Below are positions 26,201 through 34,100 of a stretch of 40,956 bases of DNA, piece by piece. Location of the stretch: NCBI GenBank assembly GCA_903926465.1, contig CAIYJE010000024.1:1-40956 (forward strand), in the 5' to 3' direction. The notes beneath the pieces were generated by a model. That model ran no database searches. It was not told the origin of the DNA and saw only the letters and a program-made list of their open reading frames with translations. Both the position numbers and the translations under genes were made by a program. Positions within the stretch are counted from its first letter, which is position 1. Each line of letters opens with the position of its first letter. This DNA is from an uncultured Planctomycetales bacterium (GTDB taxonomy: Bacteria > Planctomycetota > Planctomycetia > Isosphaerales > Isosphaeraceae).

Positions 26201-26272
26201 GATTCGCCTGCGGGTCCGGGTGTTAGCTTTACGAGCGGTCATGATTTTGCGCAAATCGGTCACGAGGGACAT
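23213..26272 (-). CDS. Large secreted Ig-like/YDG protein with three C-terminal GLFFG repeats
   Basis: About 1019 residues from the ATG at 26272, which has GAGAAAGAG upstream; an in-frame TTG at 26296 is less likely. A basic N-terminus leads to LEILEGRELMTG, a LEPR-XLL-like export motif (about 32-43). Then follow an Ig-like (Big_3-type) domain (about 50-130) and a choice-of-anchor R-like domain with FSTGSQAMSLSSITLPL and ANTRYWVTV. After these come a YDG domain (KIYDGNTNATL), a second Ig-like domain, and three tandem modules of about 165 residues (24255-24770, 23735-24235, 23216-23717), each ending in G-L-F-F-G. The protein stops exactly at the last GLFFG. It is probably cell-surface or secreted and may bind glycans or partners. 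The same modules end the neighbouring giant protein. It diverges from the sigma factor gene. Confidence 0.85.
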   Translation of the reverse strand: MSLVTDLRKIMTARKANTRTRRRIERLLSGLEILEGRELMTGTVTSLTSSLSSIVYGQSATLTATVTPIAPATGVPTGQVQFQVDGSNYGAPVSLSGGVATEPVSGLNAGSHTITAVYAGAGTFDASASNNPIIYDNLPMATDGNDNAYAGGYGPLSDSFSTGSQAMSLSSITLPLRYDGTHRPVGGNFFVLLQATTGGDIGPGQFLKLIASVNDTSLTSTSTPYTYNLDTPYSLDANTRYWVTVQAGAAGDTSAQWAYNSTTPLTALGVTGEFFSNNAGTYSTVDGPYKMLVSTQLTQNLTVTPKQLTASIIGSPTKIYDGNTNATLTSSNFSLSGFVGTDNLTVTQTSGTYNSKDVNTANTVTATLSPADLSPVGSTLVSNYTVTVATGPGTITKTASTATVTFSPTSPVLGDTVTFTANVSAVASNLVKPTSGTVQFQVDGTNYGSPVSVVNGIATITDASLVIGAHTITALYSGDSQNFLAGSGSGNVTVSPSGASGTAVYVKQDSATQGNWKGVYGADGWNVSQDTSSNNPTYPSYANVTFANAADYTWAATTTNVRALQKAAVNSPEHIAGTWYNADTFSIDVHITDGQTHQVALYGLDWSSFVRSESIQVVDDATGTVLDTRSLANFHDGSYLIWNISGNVTFRVTNTNSTDNTNAVLSGLFFGGAPSSSSGASYVTKDITTQGNWKGVYGANGWDISQDTSANNPSFPAYANVSLQSASNFTWNASTAETRALEKAATDATSRIAGSWYADKEFSINVSITDGQTHQVALYALDWDTSSRSQTIQAIDTATGVVFDTRSISNFHDGAYLVWNIHGNVTFKVINTGSSNAVISGLFFGGAPVATSTATFVTQNTSTEGTWKGTYGANGFDISQDPSANNPSIPGYATLNIQNASNYTWNASTSNVRALQKAAVGSTDRIAATWFSNNSFNAAVNITDGNTHQVALYALDWDNANRTETIQVLDTATGAVLDTRALSSFQNGVYYVWNVSGNVTFKVINTSNTNAVLSGLFFG
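23216..24770 (-). repeat. Three tandem copies of the GLFFG module
   Basis: Each copy follows one pattern: a start like FV-x-QD-x(2)-TQG-x-WKG-x-YGA-x-G, SQD-x-S-x-NP, a T/N-x-R-AL-x-KA segment, IA-x-x-W-Y, ITDGQTHQVALY-x-LDWD, V/I-x-D-x-ATG-x-V-x-DTR, FHDGAYLVWNI-x-GNVTF, and NAV-L/I-SGLFFG. Copies are separated by short Ala/Pro/Ser linkers. The copies have diverged in DNA, so they are not a recent slippage product. Confidence 0.9.
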
Positions 26273-27059
26273 GCTGGAAATCTCTTTCTCTAGCAAAAGG
26301 GTGCGGTCACGGTTCGGCGTCGGATTGAGCGGTTTCGGATCCCGGTGAAGGTCTCAGGCGAGCAGTGAAAGACTTAGCGGATTACTCAAAATGTCGCGTA
26401 ATGCAATCGAGCGTGATGATAATGTCAGCGAACCCTGGATCCGCCATTAGTTAATCAGATGTGCGAGCCCGCGAGAACTGAGTACATCCATGAATTGATG
26501 TCGCAAAATGGGTCCAAATGTCTGAAAACCCATTAGTGAATCAGAACTTACGTTAATAAAAAAAACATTGGAATTGAAACCGGCAAGATTTGAAACGAGC
26601 TTTGGAGATTAGCACCTTAATGAGCTTGCATCAAATCAATTGGTTGAAATGTAGAAAATAGGCAGCGGGTGGCGAAGTGGTGGTTTGGGCGAAGTGTAGC
26701 GGTGAGTAAAACTGTGGCCAGGCGTTGGTACCTCAACCCGCCATGATTCTGCATCACGCCCACTGTGCAAGTCTTTCGTAGAAATTCTGGAGCCACGGTT
26801 CCTTGGCGAGTCCGTGATTTGCCAAACAGGGAGTTGCTTTGGATTGCTCCGCTCTGCTGGCTTCGGGCCAGAAATCTGACGGTTTGCCAGGAATGGCGAC
26901 CATTCCTTGACCCACCCCAGCGCGTGGGATCGTCCAAGCATGGTCGCTCCAGGGCCGTTTGAGCGATCTTGGAGTGGGGGATAGGTTTGGGCGAGAAATG
27001 ACGTTAGAGTTTGTAACAAGCTTCGTAATGGTGCTCCACCCGACTCGGAATTGCCGGTC
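26273..27059. other. Long divergent intergenic region before the sigma/kinase genes
   Basis: About 790 bp, AT-richer than the flanking genes, between the divergent starts of the giant protein (minus) and the sigma factor (plus). It is the natural site for promoters of both. A 15-nt direct repeat (26445-26459 and 26531-26545) is the clearest signal. An A-rich run lies at 26557-26565. I found no convincing gene; ORFs at 26617-27260 on the minus strand lack starts and family features. Confidence 0.6.
26445..26545. promoter_or_regulatory. Pair of 15-nt direct repeats, possible regulator sites
   Basis: CATTAGTTAATCAGA (26445-26459) recurs as CATTAGTGAATCAGA (26531-26545), with 14 of 15 bases identical and starts 86 bp apart. 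The second copy is followed by an A-rich tract. Their place between divergent starts suggests binding sites, but nothing identifies the binding protein. Confidence 0.35.
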
Positions 27060-27659
27060 ATGAATCCCGCCGAACAAGAATGGGTGAATGGAATCAGGCA
27101 GGGTGACCCTGAGATTCTTGGGGCCTTGCTTCAGCAGTGCCGGCCCGACCTGAAACGGCGGATTGAAGACAGGCTCAAGGGCGCTTCGATTGGGTGTCAT
27201 ATTTCGGTGTCCGATATCGTTCAGAACGCATGTTTGCAGGCCTATAAGGAGCATGCGCAATTTCAGGGCACATCCATGGCCGAGTGGACGTTATGGGTGC
27301 GGAAGATTGCGACCAATTACTTTTTGATGGAACTGCGCAAGAAGGTACAACCGCAGTGCAGTCTTGATGAAATCGTGTCGGTGGGTTCGGATCCGGTTTT
27401 TGAGCAGTTGATCAATTCCACCGTGTGCATTGCGGACAAGGTGATAGACCGTGAGAAGTTGTTGATCTTGCGTGCGGCCGTTCAGGGGTTATCTTCCCGT
27501 GACCAGAAGCTGGTTCACTTCCGGTTCCAGAACGACCTGTCGTGGGACGAGATTGGAGCAAAACTAGGCTGTACGGGCAAATCTGCTTGGCGTCGTTACA
27601 AGCATTCGATTTTGCCCGAACTTGAACTTCGTCTGGATATCTTAAATGACCCCGACTGA
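27060..27659 (+). CDS. ECF-like RNA polymerase sigma factor
   Basis: A 199-residue sigma-70-family protein from the ATG at 27060; an in-frame TTG nine bases earlier is possible. Region 2 runs from about 10 to 100 with VSDIVQNACLQAYKEH and then WVRKIATNYFLMELRKK. Region 4 contains LSSRDQKLVHFRFQNDLSW followed by EIGAKLGCTGKSAWRRYKH, a helix-turn-helix for -35 recognition. Region 3 is missing, as in ECF factors. No anti-sigma gene is adjacent. Instead the stop codon lies inside the next gene, a membrane Ser/Thr kinase, with a 14-bp overlap. That pairing is a known planctomycete arrangement in which the kinase is thought to control the sigma factor. Targets are unknown; the flanking giant surface genes are candidates. 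Confidence 0.9.
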   Translation: MNPAEQEWVNGIRQGDPEILGALLQQCRPDLKRRIEDRLKGASIGCHISVSDIVQNACLQAYKEHAQFQGTSMAEWTLWVRKIATNYFLMELRKKVQPQCSLDEIVSVGSDPVFEQLINSTVCIADKVIDREKLLILRAAVQGLSSRDQKLVHFRFQNDLSWDEIGAKLGCTGKSAWRRYKHSILPELELRLDILNDPD

Positions 27660-30600
27660 GCCTGATCGGGACGAAGCATGGCAAGAGCCGCAACCTGCGG
27701 AGCAAGATCGGACCGAGCCGCTGAGCCAGAGCGGTGATTGGGATTCCGCAAGCACCGATGGCACGGGCGCTGCTGCTTCTCGTCCCTATGATTGGGGCGA
27801 GGATGGCTCTTTACCCCCGCCCTTTGGTGATACGGCCATCGAGAAGGTGTATGGGGAACTCGGCCGTCAGGCGAGGGCCGCTCACGATCGTCAACGCAGA
27901 CCTCCGCCGCCGCAACTGGTTTCCATAGACCGCTACCGGATTGACCGCTGGGTGGGTACGGGGGGCTTTGGTCATGTTTATCGCGCGATAGACAAGCTGA
28001 CCGGAAACCCGGTGGCCATCAAAATTCCGCGGGAAGATAAGCCTGCGCACTACTGGACCAATAACGACTTCTGGGCCGGCCAGAAGGTGCACCACCTGCA
28101 TGTGGTGGTGGTTCATCATACGGGTGAGTTTAACGGCCGTCCGTACCTGGTGTCGGAGTTCATAGAGGGGCCGTCGCTGGCCGAGTGGTTGAAACAGCGC
28201 GGGCCTGAGAATTTGCTGCCCTTTCGGGCGGCGGTGAGCCTGGTGTCGTTGCTGGCCAGTGGGGTGGAATGTTGTCATTTAAACGGCGTGCTTCACCGCG
28301 ACCTGAAGCCGGCGAACGTGTTATTGCAGGTTGATTCGCGGATGGGTCCGGCGATTGAAGGTTTGACCGAGCGGTTGGTGCCGCGGATTACCGATTTCGG
28401 ACTTTCACGCGAACTGGACGCCAATCTGGAGAGCGGTACTCTGGACCGGGCGGGCACGGCCGCCTACATGGCCCCCGAGCAGGCGGAAGGCCGGAAAGAT
28501 CAGGGCCGGGCGGTCGATATTCATGCGCTCGGGGTGATTCTTTATGAGTTACTCACTGGGGCCCTGCCTTACCGGGGTGAGAGCGAAGGGGAAATTGTTC
28601 GTAAGTTACTTCATAGCGAACCACGCTCCCCCCGATTGCTGCGATCCAAGCTATCACGCGACCTGGAAACGATTTGCCTGAAATGTCTGGAGAAGGCTCC
28701 GGAAAAGCGGTATGCGACCGCGGCTGATCTTGAGGCTGACTTGAAGGCGTTTCTGGACGGTCGACCGATCTCGGCCCGGCCGGTCTCACGCCTGGAACGA
28801 GCCGTGCGCTGGGCGAAGCGGAAACCAAGGGAGGCCGCCTTGGCTCTCACGGCCATGCTGGCCACGCTGGCCCTCGTTGGTGGAACGGCTTATTTTATTG
28901 CCATCCAGGCCGAGCAGAATCGTAAATTAGCCTGGAGCGCGGTGGTTGGGGCGGTGCAGCAAGCTGTGAAGCAGGAAGCGGCGGGGGACCTCGAACGTGC
29001 GAGCCAGACACTGCTCGACCTGCGGAAGACCATATCTCCGAGCCTTGATCTTGGATTTGCGCATCGGGCGCTCTGGCACAAGATCGACCGGCGGTTGTCA
29101 TTCATCAATTCCCAGGAAGACAATGAACTTAATGAATTGCTTCTGTTTCCCAGCGGGAACCAATATCTACTCGCGATTTCCAACCACCAAGACCACAGCA
29201 TGGCGGTATGGGATCCAATCTCCGGGCAACGGCTAGCCAGGACGCCCCTTGCCCGGGAACAGATGAGTTCATATCAGGGCGATCCTACCAGTTTCTGGAT
29301 GTTCTCCCACGTGCCCCGAAATCCCATCAAGGAAACGGCTCTCCAACATCACGACATCAACACGCTCGAGATCAAAAACCTATTCGCCTTTCCGCCTTGG
29401 GTCAAAGTTGACCCGGTGGTTGCCCCTTTCCATGAAAACTTCCTGTTCATTGGAAGCAGCGATACGAAACTCTGTGAGATTCGTGACGCAACCAACTTTG
29501 CCAAGCTGAATGAGTTGACGCTCGATGCCGAACCGCTTGCTGCGTTGGCCAGCCCAGACAGCCAATCCGTGGCGCTCATGCTGGGGGCCGATCAGTTCGA
29601 TGGCAAGAGGAACATAGGAGAATCCTCGCTCCAACTACTAACCACAGTGAACGGCAACTTTCGTGTAGCCCGGGTTGCCGGTCCATTTCTTGGCTTTCAA
29701 GACCGGCGATGCCTGGCCTTCTCTCCTGACGGTAGTTTCGTGGCGATAGCGACCGATCATCCGTCCACAGGAGGACTTGTTTGTCTGGTCAATCTTGGCA
29801 CCGGGGAAATCCGGGTGCTGGCCCAAGCTCCAGGTGCTGGACTGGTAGCCTTTTCGCCCGATGGACGGCTGCTGGCCTACGGAATCAAGGACGGCGGAAT
29901 TGAGGTCCGCAGCGTGGCGACCGGCGAACTCAGGCAAACTCTGAACTCAGAAGCCTTTTGCATCATCAACGGACTGGCGTTCAGTCCAGACGGCCAGACC
30001 CTTTACAGCATCCCGAATCAAGATAACAGGATCTGGTGCTGGCACCTCGATGCCCAAGGGCGGCTCAACGCTAAGGAATCTGCGCCGATCAAGATTGCAG
30101 AGATGCTGCCTGCCGAGGTTCAGAACGGCTTTGAACTCTTTAGCGCAGCGTTCAGCCCCGATAGTCGGTCGATGGCGCTGGGTGGAGAAAACGGCGTTCT
30201 CTGGGTGAGCCCAAGCACATCGCCCAGGGAAGGTCGTTTTTTTCGGTTGGGCGATAACGGTCTGACCGCCATGAGATATTTTCAGAATGGGCAACGCCTG
30301 GCGCTGGGAAGTTGGGATCGGTCTGGCGACATCACAATCATCAAGCCTCAGAACGGGCAGATTGAGCGGGTACTCCGTGGACACACCAATGCCGTTCGCA
30401 CCCTTGATGTAAACCCCGACGGAGGCTGGCTTGCGTCTGGTTCTAAAGACGGCACGGTCCGGCTTTGGGATTTGACCGATCTGGCCAAGCCTGGGAAGAT
30501 CATCAAACAATCCATGCAACAGAAAATTGAAGATATTCGATGCGTTGCGTTTTCTCCGGATGGACAGTACCTGGCGATTGGAGATAACGGATTTGAACAG

Positions 30601-31059
30601 AGCGTTTATGACCTGACTACCAACCAGCAAGTTTACAGCGCCATGGGATCGCACTCGGTACAGGCGGTCGCCTTTTCTCCTGAGGGCGACCTCATTGCGT
30701 TTGGAGATAACTCGGGGTCTATCACGTTACTGAGCTGGCCAAAAAAAAAGACCCGTGTCCTTCGCGCCCATTCTGGCAACGGTGGTGTGCTTGGGCTGGA
30801 CTTTCATCCCAACGGAAAAGAACTTGCCTCATGTGGCGACGACGGCTCGGTGGCGATCTGGGATACAACATCCGGCGGCGACCTACTGAGAGAGAAGGTT
30901 CTGACCGGCGAAGTCCGCAGTATCGCGTTTTCCCCCGATGGCTTCACGCTGGTGGCGGTCGATGAAAAAGGGAAAGTGAGTCTTCTGGCAGCGCCTGAGC
31001 CAGTGTATTCCACCGTAACAAAGTCGACAAATGCTACCCGAACTGGCAGTTCACGGTAA
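27646..31059 (+). CDS. Membrane Ser/Thr protein kinase with WD40-like sensor region
   Basis: A 1137-residue kinase whose ATG lies inside the sigma gene (14-bp overlap). A polar leader (1-90) is followed by the kinase domain (about 96-370): VGTGGFGHVY (103-112), K126 in VAIKI, HRDLKPANVL (218-227), DFG (250-252), GTAAYMAPEQAEG, and a closing segment with PEKRYATAADLEADL. The usual alpha-C glutamate is not obvious; D141 lies near its place. One membrane segment spans about 397-420. The C-terminal half holds at least eight WD40-like blades, recognised by FSPDG or similar (LAFSPDG, VAFSPDG, IAFSPDG) and SGSKDGTVRLWDL, which should form one or two propellers outside the membrane. It likely senses an external or envelope signal and phosphorylates the sigma factor or a partner; that link is inferred. 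Confidence 0.93.
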   Translation: MTPTEPDRDEAWQEPQPAEQDRTEPLSQSGDWDSASTDGTGAAASRPYDWGEDGSLPPPFGDTAIEKVYGELGRQARAAHDRQRRPPPPQLVSIDRYRIDRWVGTGGFGHVYRAIDKLTGNPVAIKIPREDKPAHYWTNNDFWAGQKVHHLHVVVVHHTGEFNGRPYLVSEFIEGPSLAEWLKQRGPENLLPFRAAVSLVSLLASGVECCHLNGVLHRDLKPANVLLQVDSRMGPAIEGLTERLVPRITDFGLSRELDANLESGTLDRAGTAAYMAPEQAEGRKDQGRAVDIHALGVILYELLTGALPYRGESEGEIVRKLLHSEPRSPRLLRSKLSRDLETICLKCLEKAPEKRYATAADLEADLKAFLDGRPISARPVSRLERAVRWAKRKPREAALALTAMLATLALVGGTAYFIAIQAEQNRKLAWSAVVGAVQQAVKQEAAGDLERASQTLLDLRKTISPSLDLGFAHRALWHKIDRRLSFINSQEDNELNELLLFPSGNQYLLAISNHQDHSMAVWDPISGQRLARTPLAREQMSSYQGDPTSFWMFSHVPRNPIKETALQHHDINTLEIKNLFAFPPWVKVDPVVAPFHENFLFIGSSDTKLCEIRDATNFAKLNELTLDAEPLAALASPDSQSVALMLGADQFDGKRNIGESSLQLLTTVNGNFRVARVAGPFLGFQDRRCLAFSPDGSFVAIATDHPSTGGLVCLVNLGTGEIRVLAQAPGAGLVAFSPDGRLLAYGIKDGGIEVRSVATGELRQTLNSEAFCIINGLAFSPDGQTLYSIPNQDNRIWCWHLDAQGRLNAKESAPIKIAEMLPAEVQNGFELFSAAFSPDSRSMALGGENGVLWVSPSTSPREGRFFRLGDNGLTAMRYFQNGQRLALGSWDRSGDITIIKPQNGQIERVLRGHTNAVRTLDVNPDGGWLASGSKDGTVRLWDLTDLAKPGKIIKQSMQQKIEDIRCVAFSPDGQYLAIGDNGFEQSVYDLTTNQQVYSAMGSHSVQAVAFSPEGDLIAFGDNSGSITLLSWPKKKTRVLRAHSGNGGVLGLDFHPNGKELASCGDDGSVAIWDTTSGGDLLREKVLTGEVRSIAFSPDGFTLVAVDEKGKVSLLAAPEPVYSTVTKSTNATRTGSSR

Positions 31060-31152
31060 AAGGTTACCCTGGAATTCTGGCCAGGGAGGGACCAGTGAAG
31101 TTCTGGCCCCAGCCCTTGCGAATCAATGAGTCTGCGTTCAACCGTGCCAGCC
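31060..31152 (-). terminator. Convergent gap with two weak hairpins
   Basis: On the minus strand, after the giant-protein stop, GGGGCCAG pairs with CTGGTCCC (plus-strand 31088-31110, one G-U pair). CCCTGG then pairs with CCAGGG (31067-31086) and is followed by TAACCTTTTACC. Together they could end the minus-strand transcript, but the stems are short and the T-run is four bases. Nothing comparable is oriented for the kinase transcript. Confidence 0.35.
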
Positions 31153-34100
31153 TCAACCGAAGAAGAGCCCGCTGAGAACAGCGTTGGTGTTACTGGTGTT
31201 AACCACCTTGAAGGTAACGTTGCCAGAGACATTCCAGACCAGGTACACACCATTCTGGAACGCAGAGATAGACCGGGAGTCCAGGACCCTACCCGTGACC
31301 GTATCGATCACCTGGATGAGTTCTGAACGACCGGCGTTGTCCCAGTCGACTGCGTAAAGAGCAACCTGGTGTAATGGACCACCACTGATGTTCACACCCA
31401 GCGAAAGGCTGGTGTTGCTGTACCAGCTAGCCGCCAACCGGTCGGTAGAACCAACGGACGTTTTCTGGAGGCCCCGGATATCACCGGTTGAGGCGTTCCA
31501 GACGGTACTGGCACTACTCTGAGACAGGTCTACGGCCGCATAGCTGGGCAGGCTGGGGTTATTTGTGCTGGGGTCCTGGTTGATGTCAAAACCATCGGCC
31601 CCATAAACTCCCTTCCAGGTACCCTGGGTAGACGTGTCTTGCTTCACGAATGCCGCCTGAGCCGTTGCAACCGGCGTACTGCCAAAGAACAGGCCACTGA
31701 TCACGGCGTTGCTAGAGCCGGTATTGGTAACCAGGAAGGTGACGTTGCCAGAGATATTCCAGACCAGATAAGCCCCGTTGTGGAAGCTGGAAAGCGTTTG
31801 GGTGTCAAGAATGTTTCCCGTAACGTTGTCAATGACCCTGATGGTTTCGGAACGACTCGCACCATCCCAGTCTACGGCGTACAGGGCCACCTGGTGGCTC
31901 TGGCCATCTGTGATGTTCACGTTCACAGAGAAGTTCGTGTTACTGAACCAGGTACCCGCAATGCCCGTGGTTGTGAATGGGGCGGCTTTCTGGAGGGCAC
32001 GCACGTCTGTGGTACTGGCGTTCCAGACGGCATTGGACGCATTGTTGATAGACACCTTGGCATAGCTGGGGAAGGCTGGGTTGCTACCGCTGGTATCCTG
32101 GCTGATGTCATACCCATCGGCCCCATAAATTCCCTTCCAGCGCCCCTGGGTTGCGGTGTCTTGCGTCACGAAGGCTGCCTGGCTATTACCAACCGGTGCG
32201 CCACCAAAGAACAAGCCACTGAGCACAGCGTTGGCGTTGGAAGCGTTGGTGATTTTGAAGGTCACGTTGCCGGCAATATTCCAGACCAGGTAAGCACCGT
32301 TGTGGAAGCTGGCCAGAGATCGGGAATCCATTACCGAGTCTGTGGCCGTATCAATAACCTGGATCGTCTCGGCACGGACTGTAGAATCCCAGTCCAGGCC
32401 GTAGAGTGCCACCTGGTGGCTCTTGCCGTCCGTAATATTCACATTGATAGAGAACGACGTGCCGCTGTACCAGGCCCCGGCCATGCGGCCAGTAGAGCCG
32501 GTCGCCGTTTGCTGGAGAGCACGAACATCATCGGTACTGGAACTCCAGGTATAGTCTATGACGTTACTCAAAGAGACGCTGGCATAACTGGGAATGCTGG
32601 GGTTGTTACCGCTCTTGTCCTGGCTGAGGTTATAGCCGTCTGCGCCGTAGGCGGACTTCCAGTTCCCCTGAGTCGCGTCGTCTTGCTTCACAAAGCTGGC
32701 CTGGGCGGTTAGTGCGGGCACGCCACCAAAGAACAAGCCGCTAAGCACGGCGTTGGTGTTATCTGTTGCGTTCGTGTTGGTGATTGTGAAGGTAACGCTA
32801 CCGGCGATGTTCCATACCAGGTAAGCACCGTCATGGAAGTTTGCCAGAGTCTGAGTATCAAGAACGGCGCCCGTGAGATCGTCGAGCACCTGGATCGACT
32901 CGGCCCGCACCGTGCTGCTCCAGTCCAGGGCGTACAGGGCCACCTGATGACTCTTGCCGTCATTGATCTTGATATCAATGGAGAAGCTACTAGCGTTATA
33001 CCAGGTGCCCGCGATCCGGTCTGTTGAATTCAAGGCCGTTTTCTGCAAGGCCCGGCCGTTGGTGGTGGAGGGGTTCCACACATAGTTATCCGCGTTGCTC
33101 AAGGTCACGCTGGCGTACGTTGGTATGCTGGGGTTATTAGCGCTGGGGTCTTGGCTCACGTTGAAGCCATCTGCACCGTAATGTGATTTCCAGTTCCCCT
33201 GGGTGATGTTGTCTTGCTGGACGAATGAGGCGGTGTTGCCGGTAGCTGGTGCAACAACCGTCTGGCCGCCAGCCAGTGTTGCCGTACTGGAATTCAGGGA
33301 GGAATTGCTTATGTATGTCGCTGTAACCACATGATTACCGGCGGCGAGAGCCGATGTTGCCAAGGTGGCCACGCCCGCATCCAGTGTTACGGGCGCACCA
33401 ACTGCCGAGCCATCCACATAGAACTGTACGGTTCCAAAAATGGGATCGGTTCCAAGTGCCCGTGCCACCGTGGCCGTGAAGGTGACCGTGTCGCCCAGGT
33501 TGGCGGGGTTTTTACTCGAACTCAATTCCGTGACGGTATCAAGCGCGTTCTGGGGAACCAGAATTGTTGCGTCGGCTGCTGCTGACTTTGGTTCGACCAG
33601 GCCCACGTTATCGGTGGCCACGCTGTAGAAGGAATAAGTATGCCCCGGGGTGCCCAGGAAGAAGGCTGAAGTATCGGTTGTGCCCAGTTGCCAGGCCGTG
33701 TAAGCCCCACCATTGTCAGACACGTAAACGCTGTAACTGGCCACGCCTGAACCGCCAGGGTCATCTTGCCCGGTCCACGAGACCGGAATCACCACGCTGG
33801 TGGCAGAAGCCGGCAAGGTCACAACGTGGCTGGTTGGGGCACCCACATCAATGGTATTCAGCGCCTGCTTGGCAGGGTCTTTCCCCTGGCTGGGGTCATG
33901 CTCGGCCACCTGGTCGGTCGCAATAGTTTCACCCAGGTCAAACGTCACCGTGGCCACGTTGCGGATTTGCCGACCGGTCGGCAGGTCGGTTTTGGGCCTG
34001 ACCGTGTAGTTGAAGAACCCCTGCCCACGCCCCGTACCGTCTTCAGGAGGCAAGAAGCCGGTCAGTACATCAGGCGGCAAGAAAGACACGGGGTCAAGCG

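Noticed and set aside
31639-32712. 357-codon plus-strand frame with internal repeats
   Set aside because: The repeats only mirror the GLFFG modules on the minus strand. There is no ribosome site or domain.
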